In this document: piece after piece, positions 12,339 through 25,491 of the stretch
How positions within the stretch are numbered: the first letter of the stretch is position 1
Layout of the letters: each line of letters starts with the position of its first letter
Assembly: GCA_005281725.1 (NCBI GenBank)
Contig: SSBO01000007.1
Span: 1,990,402 to 2,054,401, forward strand
Direction: 5' to 3'
Origin: Wuchereria bancrofti
Taxonomy: Eukaryota > Nematoda > Chromadorea > Rhabditida > Onchocercidae
Length of the DNA stretch: 64,000 nt
Position numbers and translations under genes: made by a program
The notes under the pieces: generated by a model
Database searches by the model: none
Told to the model about the DNA's origin: nothing
The model's input: only the letters and a program-made list of their open reading frames with translations

Positions 12339-14061
12339 TTATCCCATAGCTTTAACATAGCGATCACTGATTACTTTCCAATTCGCAATTTTCCAAATAG
12401 CTTTCACGAAATCTGGTCGTACATTTTTATACTGCAGGTAATATGCATGCTCCCAGACGTCGATGCAAAATAATGGAATGAGGCCTAAAATAGCATCTAG
12501 CAACTGAAATTTGTAGTTTCATTGCCTGGAACTGTTTTATATTTTCCCTAAAATTAAAGAATTCCCAGTAGTCACTACTCTGAACACAACATCACGCGCC
12601 CATACATCTCGTATGTGATCAAAGCCAGACTTAATGTAAAAACTGACATAACTTTGATTAAAAAGGTGATCATGGTCGGAACTTCTTTTGAAAAAATATA
12701 CCCGTTGTTGATTGAAGAATATCTTGGTTGGGACAACAAGCAAGTTGTAAACGCTTCATTTCCTTGTCATAAGCAAGCCATCCCCATCCAGAACCCTGGA
12801 TCGCAATTGTTTTAGCACTTAATTTATCCTTCATCATTTCCAAAGACCCGAAATCTTTCTTTATAGCAGACATCAGTTCAACTATAAAGAAACTATTAGA
12901 ACTAAGAAAACAAACTACTTTCCAAGTTCTCAAAAATATTCCTTGTCATTGTCTAAAGATTTTCCCAAGTTATGGACGTACATTACTGAATATAAAAACA
13001 CGCAATGAAAATATTCAAATCAAATAATTGTTGGAACAATCTTTGGAAAAAAACGATGTTTTTCAGGAAAAGAACTTACAGCTTGGTTCTCCGCTATCCT
13101 TTACGGTAGTTAATCCTTCCCAGAACAATGTGTGATTAATGTGACCGCCAACATTGAAATTCATTAATTTTGTAGCAGCAACAACGGCTTGCATATCTCC
13201 TCAAATGGCAAAAATAAGATAAAGCTGGAGATGATTACAATCTTAACTCGTATGAAACCTTAATTTTTCATCCAAACATTGGAACACATTCCATGAATGA
13301 AGATTGAAACTGCTTGTCCTTGAAATGTCCCAAAATTGATTCATGTCAACCACAAGCCCTTTGAATTCTGGGAACCTATATCTTCTTAATTTTTTCTCAC
13401 ATCTGCGAACAGTAATTTGTTTAAAGATGGATCAAAACATAACAAGAGTTTCTTTTTTATTCAACTAATATGTTGCTTAGGACTCTACCTACCTGTGACT
13501 CCAGGTAGTTCTATTTTCATCATTTTAGAACTTTTGCAGGATATTCACAAACCTTTTGCTAAGGCTTCTTTTACTTTCTCTTCGGCTTGATTAAGAGCAT
13601 TCACATATGCAACATGATGTTTGCCATGATGGACTTTCATAATTTCAGCCGACAGTATCGGCTCCAATGCCCCATAATCGTATGGTAAATCAGGAAGAGT
13701 ATGCTTTAATTGTCGTAAGTTCAAACCATAGCTGTAAACACAAAATCCATCAAGTTCAAAATCATTTTCATTTTCGACAAATTTCCTATAAAGATCCTCA
13801 ATTAAAGCCTATTAAAAAAGATTTTGCTTAACCCAATAATCATTGACTGAAAGAAAGTCAACATAACAACTTACTAGTAACTTAAAATTTTTACTGACTT
13901 ACTTTTTGCTGACCAGTAAGCGACCTGTGACGCCAATAATCAGATTCATCAGTAACCTGTAAAATGATGTTATCAATGAAGAATATACAAGAAGCAACCA
14001 TGTACAACGTACGACTTACCTGCAGCAAGTCTCGATAGATTGCTTCACGCCAGCGAAACAT
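12339..14061 (-). CDS. Manganese superoxide dismutase, intact, unusual N-terminus
   Basis: Fe/Mn-family SOD converting superoxide to peroxide and oxygen; animal members work in the mitochondrial matrix. Exons on the complement, 5' to 3': 14061-14020, 13956-13903, 13808-13553, 13199-13080, 12881-12702, 12484-12339; 265 aa, all phases agreeing. The domain begins at about residue 68 with [15 protein letters not shown]. Metal ligands are present: the first His of HHGKHH (92), the second His of GGHINH (140), and Asp and His of DVWEHAYY (about 226 and 230). Tyr 100, GSGWGW and the Mn-type CCPNQD Gln are also kept. The first about 67 residues differ from a usual 20-25-residue mitochondrial leader, with mixed charge ([13 protein letters not shown], then Asp/Glu-rich). 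An in-frame TAA lies three codons upstream of the ATG, so this is the first Met. It could be a divergent isoform with a different address, or a missed alternative first exon may exist. Confidence 0.9.
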
Positions 14062-15101
14062 ACTCCTTTAGACATTCTGCGCCCCTTGCTTCAGACATTC
14101 ACTTTATATCAGCACTATTACAAAACACACAGGTAGTTAGTTAGTTACTGATATAACTTCCACAACTTGAAAGACCTGCCAGAGGCCACCACCTGACCAC
14201 CGCCTCCCGAGTGTTGTGTGTCCTTTGCCCCCAGTCTTCCCTCATAGCAATATCCTTCCTTCACTACTACCCTATATCAGTACTGCCTACATGTCATCCT
14301 TAAATTGCAAATTCTGTGGTTTCAGGTTGACCCACAACCACCTTCCCCTGTTACGTTACGTGTGTGTGTATGGGGTCTCCACTTACGTACGTATTTTTCT
14401 ATACAACTGTCGATGCTGACGCATATCTATGCGTACTAGTTTTATTGTTCCAGTTAGGTAATTTGATTAGAGCACAGCTGTTAGCTAAATAGTTTCGTGC
14501 ACTTCAACTCGGTGTTGTTTTTATTGTATCCACTATTCGGGTGATCACAATATTTTCAAATTTCTCGTAGAGAACTGACCTTTTCGACAATTTTAAAATG
14601 ATTTTAGCAATGGCCAGAAACTGCTTATACTATCGATCAGAAATATATTAACGTATAAGTAAAGGATAATTTCCGGCTGGGGTAAGTTAAAGATTTTCCC
14701 AGTTTTTGATTACTTGTGAAATCTGATTTCTTTAATGATTAGGAGAGTAGTTATTAGCCGTTATTTCTGCCTTTTTGTTTTCGTCATTTCGACTGTAATC
14801 CACTTTGCCACTTGTCCATTTTCTTTCATTAGTTTTAATTGAATTTCACTTTATGACACATGTAAGATGACTTGGTATAAATATAAAGTTTTCATAGAAA
14901 TTTAACCTATTTCTTACTTTTTGAGCATATTGTGCGGTTGGAACATTGCTAGGTTGTAGGCAAGACTTACAAGTCGTTTAACATATGGTTGAAGATGCAA
15001 CTGTTGTAAAAATTTTGTTTTAATATGAAAATCTCTTGATTTCAGGGTAGCGTGGGAAGATATTTATTTACTAAATGTTGTCTACTGCTTCTCACTGAAA
15101 G
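14062..15101. promoter_or_regulatory. Shared divergent promoter region of MnSOD and WDR-23
   Basis: About 1.04 kb separates the start codons of two head-to-head genes, so both promoters and 5' UTRs must lie here. There is a less AT-rich patch near 14190-14240. An acceptor-like 'gatttcag' ends near 15045, about 57 bases before the WDR-23 ATG, suggesting a 5' UTR intron or spliced-leader site. Matches to the SKN-1 core (RTCAT / ATGAY) include ATGTCAT at 14291-14297, GTCAT at 14783-14787 and ATGACACA at 14853-14860. None is a full 8-base consensus, and such cores are expected by chance at this length. Confidence 0.5.
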
Positions 15102-18100
15102 ATGGGTGCTAATAATGCTGCAATGAACATGGTAAGCAATTCTACATGTGTTTTGGGTAAGATATTACCACGTAAGAATTTGAGTTTGAAAATCTTTTAA
15201 AATCTGATTTAATTTATTCACTTGCTAAACATTTTGTAACGTTAAGATTTTAGTATTAAATCATTCATATTTTTGTAATTCCGTACTATTTAAAAATTCT
15301 TGTCAGAAAGACTGATAACTGTGTTTCAGTATAAAGTATCATTAGTGATTAACAGTTAAGTGGGACTTAGCGTCTTTTCTATCCAAGGTTTCTTTTAACG
15401 AAGTCTTTGTGTGAAATAGTTATTATTCTTATTCATTGGTCTGTTTGAAAGCTCATTTTGCAGCTATTTAATTAAATATTGTTAGGAGTGCTACGAAATG
15501 TTGAGGCTTGTGATGAATAATAATGCAAAACTAGGATATGTTTCTCAATTTTTAATAGCTGCTATTCATTTGTATAGACATAAATTTTAGTGGATGTAAA
15601 TTTCAGGGCGGCCGAAATGATAATGTAGATATGCATCATGAAAGATTGGCAAGGGGAACAGGGAGTTTCATTTCGAATGATCCTTATTTGATCGAGGTGT
15701 AGTTTGATCGTAACCAGCTTTGAATTTAGTTTAAGTGGTGTTTTGTAATTCCATGAAATTGCGGCTTTTTAGCTACTGTAAAATTATTGTTTTCAAAACA
15801 CTGTTTTGGAAACAAAATTACTGTGTGTGTGTGTGTTTTATATATATAGTTTGCTTATTTTCTAGAGTGCCTTGAATTTAAGACAGACAACAGCAGCTCT
15901 GTCTGGTGCTATTTTCCCAGAATTCTCAGTTCAAGACATGCTTAGAACTCGAGAAATAGGTAAACGAGGAAGACCGAGAAATCATCGTATACTTACTGAG
16001 CAGAATGTATCGCATTCTTCTTTGAGGGGTGCTTTCAGCCCTGGTGAAAAAGCCTCTATAATAAATAGGTGATTTTTTCAGGATTTCATTTTTATACATT
16101 TTGGGCAACAAATATTGCGTTTGTAATGAGAAATGTAAAAGTTCTTTATACACATACACCTTAAATGCATACACATTGCTCAGCATAATTAATCTTGTGC
16201 TTTACAAAATAAATAAAAATAAATATTCATCTAAGACCTCATATTCCTCTCTTCTTTTTCCATGCTTTCGTTCAGCATGTTGGCTGATTTTTCCTTTTGT
16301 TTTTTAATGAGTTTTCAGAATTTCTTTTCTAGATATCTTCCAAACCAAAGAGCTGTGATCGAAACAGTAAATACAAAAACATTTTGCTGTTTGTATTTAC
16401 CAGGCAATAGGATTGTTACTGCAAGTCAAGGTTATATATGTTTTTGAACTATTTTCTTCAAGTTTTTCCTTGACTATTATCTCCAGGAAATTAATTTTAA
16501 AGTGTCCGTACTTTCTGGAAGATTGATTTTCAGATGATAAACTACGTTTTTATGTGCAACAAAATCAACTGCAACCTCGATATACATTGGTGAGACCGAC
16601 AAATCATTACTCAGTACCTGACATTGGTTGGAGCATTCTTGATTTAACTGTTAATTCTGTTGGTAATCAAATTGCGTACTCAACTTGGAGCGATTCAAGT
16701 ACATTTCTGTTTTCTTTCTTTCTATTTGTTTCGCACAACCGTGAACTTGTCGTTATGGTTAACACATTTTATGCATGCACAAATTAGCTCAAGAATGATT
16801 GCAGTACCTTCTTATTATTTATATTTATATATAGCTCTTAAATTTTCTTATATGTCGGTTCCGTTGTTCTTTTTTTCACTCGTTTCTAGTTATTTTCCAA
16901 ATTGTTTCGATATCGCCCTATGCGCTTCTGCTACGTTTGAATAATTGCCGCTCTTTTTCCTGATAACTGTTGGACTTTTATTTAGTGACTTTTTCTTGTT
17001 GCTTTTTGATTATTTCATGATAATAACGTCTTTTCATAACATCATCCATTTTCTAAAATCCCAAGATACATCTCATTTTCTTATTTATCCATAACTGCTG
17101 TTTTATCTGTTCCTGTTCATATGAAACAGATTGGTTTTCTGTAGTACTTTGATATTCTTAACAAAATTTACTGAATCCTTTAGGTGGTCCAAAGTTAGTT
17201 TTATTTATTTAGCTTACTATCATTTAATAAATAGTGCTAATTCTTTCTTTGCCATTATGAAGTGAAATTTACTATGCTTGGTGAGCAATTAGAAGCGTTA
17301 TGAACTCAGTCCGAATTAAGAACTTACCGAGTTGCAAATTAAGAATATACCTTAAATTGAGAACATATTTCCTGAATAAGATTGATCAAGATGGCCAACT
17401 GCAATCCTTTATGTTGAATTGAGATATTTATTGTTGGATTGTGTTATTTAACTTAAAGTTTTAAGCTTTGTCCTAAATTTTATTTTGTTATTTCGTCTAT
17501 TGCACTGAATTTTTTTCCTCTTTAGAGAAATAACGTTTGAAAAAAAGATTTAGGTTTTTTATTTTAAAAAAAAATTAGGAGAAACTGATATCAATTTCTC
17601 AGCACTTCGATGCTTTTCTAAAAAAAAGAGAAATTTCTGCACTTTAAATAACGAATTTTATAACTAGATAATGGATTCTAATGTTATAGTTCATTATACT
17701 GCTATCGATACACTGGCTGATCATTTGCATTGGAACACATTCTTTGGAGCAGAAATGCCGCCATCTCGTTCTAGTAGGTAAAGTGTTTCCGTCTAATCCC
17801 TTTTCATGCTCAATTGTTATTCTGATTCAGCTTGACTTCAACTTTAACCCATGGTTCAAGTTTAACCCCAGATTTTCATGGTCTTTCAATTTAAAACTAT
17901 TTGGTGACAGAATCAAATATCATGAAAACTACTTCACTTTTATTGATGTAATTTTCTGATTCTTTTTATGACCTTAATCCAAAACTTACTTGTGATTTTG
18001 AATACAATATTTCATGTCAGTGTTTCTAGTGGTATCTAGATTCAGGTTCGCATATTTTTCCCTGCGATATAATATGGATGATCGTTATCTCATAGCCGGT

Positions 18101-20640
18101 GGATCAGATGGTTTCATATATATGTTCTCTCGTGCACAACCTTGTTTTCAAATGGTGTTTATTATTTTCCGACTAAGTTTTTTTTCTTATGTAAAACTCT
18201 ACCTAGATTAATGTTTTGAAAGTGATGTATTAGAAATTCTTAAAGCATGAACTCAAAGCTTTAAGCAAGCCATAAAGACATTAACTGATTTTAACTTGTT
18301 ATATTCGAGTAATGCAAGAATACTCTAGCTCCCAAAAAATTGTTATTTAAACGTTTTAGCCATCCTAATAGATTTGCGTCCGACAACTCCATTCCGTTAT
18401 TTGTTACTTCTCTTGCGAAAGCATTTCGATATAAAAATATCAAGGAGAGATTTGAGAAAAGCAAGCTGAATTATTGAAAATGTCAACTTTAAAGTCTTAT
18501 TACAGTTCCCAGCTCATCAAGATGATGTCAATGCAGTTTGCTGCAGCAAAACCAGTCCGCATATTTTCTACAGTGGAAGTGATGATGGACTTTGTAAGGT
18601 GATTGAATTTATTGCATTAAAAAAGTGAGAAGAATGAATATTCCTCCGATCATTTAACTGTATTCTCAGAAAGAATGAGACAAGGGTGCTTCCAAACCGA
18701 AAAGCCAGATTGAATAGCATTTGATTTGTGTTGTTATAAAAATTGAACCAAATTCCAACTTTTCAGGTGATATATTGAATAATCAAGTAATTGCAGGATA
18801 AATTCGTATTTAGAGATCATATCTGAATTTGTATATGCTTACTATATAATCTACTTGTAAATTATATTTATTCAGCAATGTTGACTTATTTATAAAAGAA
18901 TGTTTTGCTTATCATGAGTTCGATATATGAATATATTATGTATAGGTGTGGGATACTCGTTTGGTTGGAAGCACTAACCTTCCTGTTGGCATATTCGCAG
19001 GACATCGTGATGGGATCACTTACATTGATAGTCATGGTAATGATAGATATATTTTGACAAATTCCAAAGATCAGACTATTAAGATTTGGGATTTACGACG
19101 GTTTTCTTCAAGTGATGCCGAGGTATTTATCAGTTCTTACTACATAGTCAAGTAGATCACGTAGAACAAAATGAATATTTAATCACTGTGTTAAAATGAC
19201 AACAAATAAATAGTGTCAAAGCACAGCTAAATGTATGCTCTAAATTTCGAATAGGGAGGAAGTCGTTGCGCTTAGCAGATAATATAATCGGTTTTGTGTG
19301 CTAGTTACTTTTTTAGTGATTGAAAAAATTAAGGAGAACAGTTGTAAAGAGAGCATTTTAACTGATAGTGTGGTGAATATTTTTTGGAAGCCCAATAACA
19401 TGCTGCATTTGACTTGATGCTTGCCACCTGCATTGCTCGGATTACCGAACTCAAAATGAACATTTAAGCTTTTGTATATTCACATTTTATAATAATATGC
19501 TAACTTATCGTATGATCAGTGCTGATTGTCTTAAAGAAGAAGAATGCTGCAGTTCACATTACTGATGAGCGAACCTCAAGTGAAGAAATAAGGTCAATAT
19601 AAATGAGATTAGGCATTCGTTCTTATCATTCTTTCTAATTTTCTAAAAACTTATTTTAGAAGGTTACGCTCAGTGCAGTACGAAGACAAAGATGGGATTA
19701 TAGATACCAACAGATACCTTCAATGTTCCAGTCTGTGGGACCTTTGCAAGGTCTGTTTCTTGTTCTTTTCTTTCCTCATAAAAATCTTTTTTAAAAATAA
19801 TATGCGGGTGACTATGGCAAAGAAATAACAGAAAAATGTAGTAAAGTGAATATTCCTGTAGGCTAACATGTTGAAAAATTGCTTTCTTGTCTCAAGGATC
19901 TGGCAGTTATTCTGAATTGATAATGCACATAAAGTACGTTAGGTGATGGATCATTGTTGACTTTCCGAGGACATTCCGTGCAGCACACTCTCATCCGGGC
20001 CAAGTTTTCACCGGAACGAACTGGATTTCGCTATGTATATACCGGCAGCACAGAAGGAAATTTATATAGTTAGTTCCTGTAAAACCTTCGAATTCTTTTG
20101 TTTTGATATGTGATAGCTGTCTGTTAATTACTGTATCCAAGATTGAAAGATCATATGAATCTTTTCCAGTTTACGATATTTTAACGGGAGAAATTGTGCG
20201 GACTTTGGGTGGACACAGAAGTGTAGTACGTGATTGCTGTTGGCATCCTGACGAAAACGAGATTATCACCGTTTCAGTAAGTTCTGCAACCAGTTATTGT
20301 ATCGATATCGGTCCATTTATAATGTGTAAAATCAGGAAACAATTAATGTTAGTTCTTTTCATTTTTGTTTTAGTTAAGTTAATAAATTTGAACATGTATT
20401 TAGTGGGATGGAGTAACAGCCAGATGGGATTACAATACGCGATATGATGATGATGATCAGGAAGAAGAGCTGGATCGGGTAAGTGATTCATATTCATCTC
20501 CAGATGATGACGATCATGATTACGATGATGATAATAATGATGATGAATATAGTATTGGTCATTGGAGAAGTGGCGGGCATAAACCTATGAGGAAGCATCG
20601 AAAAGGAAATACTTCCTTTCCTTTTGTTCGACGTTATTGA
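15102..20640 (+). CDS. wdr-23: WD-repeat protein WDR-23 / DCAF11
   Basis: Substrate receptor of CUL4-DDB1 ubiquitin ligases; C. elegans WDR-23 drives turnover of the stress factor SKN-1/Nrf. Exons: 15102-15131, 15607-15696, 15866-16068, 16333-16430, 16534-16698, 17690-17777, 18040-18154, 18506-18598, 18946-19122, 19660-19750, 19943-20068, 20170-20276, 20404-20640; 539 aa, against 546 for human DCAF11, closing in frame. Family landmarks: LYLPGNRIVTAS, DIGWSILD, the blade AGGSDGFIYMF, HQDDVNAV, FAGHRDGITYIDS and NSKDQTIKIWDLRRFSS. Two WDxR DDB1-contact motifs (VWDTR, IWDLR) are present. Then come RWDYRYQQ, LTFRGHSVQHTLIRAKFSP, YTGSTEGN and VRDCCWHPDE. The C-terminal tail is strongly Asp/Glu-rich and ends in a basic segment. 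CGG|GTAAGT inside the last exon could be a donor for a shorter tail. Confidence 0.93.
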
Positions 20641-23216
20641 ATTGCCTTATAGTTTCTGAGCACTTTTAAGGCTTCGTCTTAATTTTGGATGTTAATGCAC
20701 CTCTTGAAGTTTGGAAGAAGTGTTTAATTCTAGCATTCTTCAAACTTGAATTATGTTGAAACTTTTTGTTGGAGTTTCTTAAAATTGTTAGTTTTTTTGT
20801 GACCGAATTATGTGCTATGTTCTTATTATTATGTGCTTGTTGTATTATACTCTAAATCATTTCCATAAAGTTTTAGATTAAAGTTAATTTATTTCAAACT
20901 ATTAATGACTCTAAAAGTTTAGATTAAATTAGTCAGTTTTTTTCCTTGTCCAACTTATTGGCATAAGTCATGTTCTTTTCTAAATTTCTCAGACTTATGT
21001 GAAATTTGGATAAGTTGGAGTTTACTTCCGGTTTGTAGCCAATCTCTTATTTTATTTCAACTTTGATTTTCTATGTTATTGCCAGTTGTTTTGTAAATAC
21101 TATATGAAGATCGTACTTTTGCCTACTTGTTACACTAAAGTTAATGCCGTCGACTGACCGAACAAAACGCTTTAGTAATAAAATCCCGTGATTGCTTAAG
21201 AAATTTAGTGTACTTGACTATGTAATTAGATACGACTAGTTAGATGTCTTGGTGAGTGGAATGAAATGAATGATGAGATCCTTTTTTTTGCAACGAAATG
21301 TCTTTATGATGAAACTCTTTTTTTGCAGTAGAATGAGTTCCCTTTTTTAAGAATATATTTACAGGTTATTTTGAATCTCTGAGAATAATGCTGATATGCA
21401 CATACATTATTGAGAAAAAAGAAATGAAGTACTACATTGATATATGAATCACGGTATTGTTATACTATTGTTGATTTGAAATGAATATGGACTCTTACTA
21501 ACAGCTAGGTATCTATTTCTGATAATTCCAGTAACATTAATATAAACTGTATAAATAAAATATTTTCTTAATGAGTTCATTTGTGCAGTTTAAATAGCTT
21601 TGGCTTTTGTTCAGAGCGATTCACTGAAATAAAGCAAAGAAGTTTGAAGATTGTGGTTTGTGGAAGAATATAGTTAGAAGTCGTTGCAGCATTACTCTTA
21701 AAATCAGTTAGTGCAGAAGCAGAGGAAATAGGAAAAGAGTGAGTCCTTTTGAAGTTAATATGCTGTCCCTTGGCTCGGTCAAGGGATACTCAGATTTTAA
21801 GTGGTCTAAAGGAATTTTATCAAGTCCATGCATATTTTGAAGCTTAATAATAGGAATGGAAAGCTTTAAAATCATTGTTTTTCAAAATGCAAAAATTTTT
21901 TAATCTTTTTTTATTACCTTCGGTTTTATTTCCTTCTTTCATTTCCTATTCTTGGAATTTGGAGTTTCTTACTAGAAATCTTTTGAATAATGACAAATTA
22001 TTGAAATGTTTTTGAAAGTACTGCCTTCTATCATCACTTTAAAGTAATTATTTATGATCACCATTCAATTTATTTGATCTCAGTACTTCATTCGGAGTAT
22101 ACCAATCATTCAAATATCAATTAGTTCAACTTCGTTACCAACCAATATAATTATTTCCACACCTGACGCCAAACTATCACATGGAAGCTACAACGGTGGT
22201 CAAGAAAGAAGGCAGGAAATTGGTTGAATTAATTGATTAACTGACTGAAAATAGTTATACTGTTGAGCCACTAAAACCTGAAATTCCACTCAAATCTCTG
22301 AAGATAATCGCTTCTTTAGGATTATTTTATCACGGCAGTTATCATCATCACCTGTTGTATCAAGAACTGAGTTCACAAGTATAATCTTCACATACTTGTC
22401 ATTTCACGACGAATTTGCATTTTAAAAATCCGCTTTAGGTTTTGCTGCTGTTAGTTTTTTTGGTAATGCATAACTTTTTAATATGAGTAACTTTCGTGAC
22501 TTTAAAAAGTGGAGTAGTGCATAGTGAAGTAAGGTATGTCTATCTAAATGTTATATTGTTTGTAAATTTTGTAAATTTCAGTAAAAAAATTAAATCTCAG
22601 ATATATCTGTCTATGACAGTATGTCCCAAACTGAGTTTTAGCTTACACTTTGTTTTAACTCAAACTATATTTAGATTGAAGTCCAACTTGATTTAAAAAT
22701 CAAAGTTTGTCTTTTCCATCTTGAGGCAAAGCCTGAATAAGTGTTTATATATATATATAAAACTGGTGATAGAATGTTAACAGTGAGAAAATACGTACGA
22801 ATATATATGCACGAATCACACATGTCAAATTTTTGAGTCACGACGGAACAAAGAAAAAAGGAAGGACGGGCAATTAAGATTGTAAACAATTATTTGGCGA
22901 TAAAATCAACAAAACTATTTTTAACCGAGGATAAGGTCGACATTAAGTTATTTTTTTGATAAAATACGTCAAATAAAAATGAACCCTGTGGAAAGTTTTT
23001 AAGATGACATTATTGCTGGCTAACCATTACTGTTAACCGGTTGAATGACATTTGCTCAAATCTTTTCCCTAAACTTTATTTTATCCCTTACGTGCATAGC
23101 AATAAATGATTTCAATTGGACAGGTTTATTTTTTTTCTTCAGCAAACATCTGAGGAAATATATAATAATGGGACTGTACGGGGAATGGTTTCATTTTAGA
23201 AAGCAAAATAGCTCGG
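20641..23216. other. Intergenic, WDR-23 to unknown membrane protein
   Basis: About 2.6 kb of AT-rich sequence. AATAAA-like signals occur near 21552 (ataaataaaat). A short (TA)n tract lies at about 22748-22760. Small open frames at 22496-22889 have no recognisable product. No repeats or RNA genes were seen. Confidence 0.45.
23202..23216 (+). promoter_or_regulatory. Possible trans-splice acceptor before the membrane-protein ATG
   Basis: TTTTAG immediately precedes a 15-base stretch ending at ATG 23217. This is the typical placement of a nematode spliced-leader acceptor, though it could be the end of a cis 5' UTR intron. Confidence 0.35.
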
Positions 23217-25491
23217 ATGCATCAGCAGGTCGTATTAGAGACGAAAAAGCTGCGACAACTACAAATGGCATTGGTGACAGAAGCTAAAGTAGGGAATCTG
23301 CTAGCCTTTGCTATTATCGCAATTACTACAAAAGTTATTGTTATTGTTGGAGCTGTATTTGCCCTTCAAGGTTAAATTGCATTTCGGAAATTTAAACTTT
23401 GGTACTTTTTAAATTCGGTGATAATTTTTTTTCCTCAGACTTTCTACAGTTTTGAGCTTCGACTATTGTTGTTCAATTTTGCTTTATTATTGTTAGAATT
23501 CTAAATCCTTATATGAATAATTTATTGGAATGAAGGAATCTTTTCAAAAAAAGTGATGTTCAGATCTGTAATTCATGAAATAGTCTTGAAATTTCAGTCG
23601 GAAAATATTTGGTAGCGCTCTTGAGCTTCGAAAATTGCACTCGACCACTCGACCAGATTTTGATATCAAGAATTTGGCAAATCTCTTTTTTTTTTCAGCA
23701 TGTTGGATGCAATCTGATGATTACGATATCGAAAATTCAAGACTAATGTTTTATGAACACTGGGTGAGCGAAACGACGCGCAAGGAAAAAATTAGCGGAA
23801 TTACGGCAATTGATTTTACGTACCACGAAGAACGCCATAATAAGATTATTGGTGTGTGTTCAACTTTAAAATCTCAGAAATGAAACTAGAAACTTTGAAA
23901 ATATGAATCTCAAGTTTTTTGAGAAAATCTTTTCATCCTTATCAAACGCATCCTAGTTCTAATATTAATGTCATCAAAGCGCTACTTCATTTTCTCCTTA
24001 TTACGCATATATTTTTTACTAGCACTGTCGTCATATCTTTAACTTAATTTCCTTGAAAGTATAACTATTAATTGGTATGTAACTAGCGTGATATGATGTG
24101 GATATAAAGTCCATAAACGATATTAACAATGTTTGAAATATCACTGTAATATTCATAACAGCAAAAAAGTTTCATAACCATTTCTACTTATTCAATTCAG
24201 TTTTTATTTCAGAGCCACTAGAAACGATGATAAATAGCAAGAAGACATCAAGCAGCAATTTAATTAAATTGCCCGCTTGGTTCGGTTACATACACCTGTC
24301 TTTAAGTTCAATTGTAGCTGCAGGTATCCTGCATGCTACGGTTTGGTGGAATTTCACCTCACAACCAGTACCATCTATGTTGCTCAATTTCTGTATCGAT
24401 GATTTGAAATTGTGCCAACGACAATGTGACATATTTTTTGATGAAGGTTATCTAAATAAAATATCACATATTAAAATACGAAACTGAAAAGTTACTTTCC
24501 ATCAAAAGAGTACCCTTTGACATTTCACTCATGAATTCTAAGGTATAAATATCACACTTTCATGTAATTATTTTATAAAGATGTTAATATTTTTAGTAAA
24601 AGATGCTTTTGAATCCAGTGAAAAAAGTGCAAAAGAGATCTATGGGAAAATTCATCTCTAAAGTCTTTGCCGTATTTGATATTTTGCAAATTATAGTGAA
24701 ATTAATCTTCAGATTTTAATACATCCAAAGAAAGCTTACAGTTAGTCTACCTGAAAATTTATTTTGCAGAATATCCTCTTATTGTGAACAATGATTTGGA
24801 AGTAGTGGCAGGAGAAGTGAAAGAGAGTTTTAACACTTATTTATCAATTCTGACTGATAAACCTCAGAAACTAAGATGGGCCATGTTATCCACTTGCTTT
24901 TCTTATTTTCTGCTGGTAGCTATTGCTTTCGCTTCAACCTTAAATTCATTCCTTCAACAAATAATTCGAAAGAAAAGTCGCGGTAGGTTTTGTTGGTTTT
25001 CCTTAGGATTTATATCACTTCATTTTTCAATAAATATTTCTTCTATTCATTGCTCCCTGTATTCAATGTTGAACATGTAGCATGGCATATGGTATACTGT
25101 ATACGGTACATTAGTTAATCTCAGTTCAATTACTTTGATACCATATATATATCATTAAAATTTCGGAAGTCCTTTTTTTGAATTTTTAGCTTTATTCATC
25201 TATAAGGTTTTGAATTCTCCACTCTTCCAATTCGTAATCCTTGTGAAGAAAAAAATACTAATCATAAGAAATTTTTCTGGTAAATTTCATTTCACTTATA
25301 AAAATGATAATGATAAACCAAAACTGGAAGTAACTCGGAGAAATTTACTTTTAGATGATCTTAATTTCATTGCAATCTTTTTTGAATAAAAACTTTGTCT
25401 CATATTCTCACGTTTACTAAATTAATTCAATTGATCTCAATTAGTTCAACTGTTCACAATCTTTGAATTATTTTAAGCTGACATGGGATGA
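23217..25491 (+). CDS. Unrecognised protein with three predicted TM segments
   Basis: I do not recognise a family. A five-exon model closes in frame at 255 aa: 23217-23370, 23699-23851, 24213-24446, 24770-24982, 25478-25491, with all junctions in phase 1. TM1 is at about residues 22-48 (AFAIIAITTKVIVIVGAVFAL). A polar stretch of about 55 residues follows. TM2 spans GYIHLSLSSIVAAGILHATVWW, after which comes a loop with three cysteines (FCIDD..LCQRQC). A Glu/Asp-rich segment leads to TM3 (MLSTCFSYFLLVAIAFASTL) and a basic tail (RKKSR). The last exon uses a weak acceptor (TTTTAAG). Alternatives are read-through of exon 4 to a stop at 25078-25080, or an acceptor at 25515 that opens a longer hydrophilic tail. 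The start is the first ATG in frame; an in-frame TAA lies upstream. Confidence 0.65.

Noticed and set aside
14062..15101. Claim of bona fide SKN-1 binding sites
   Set aside because: Only cores and 7-of-8 matches were found, at a density expected by chance; kept only as a hypothesis.
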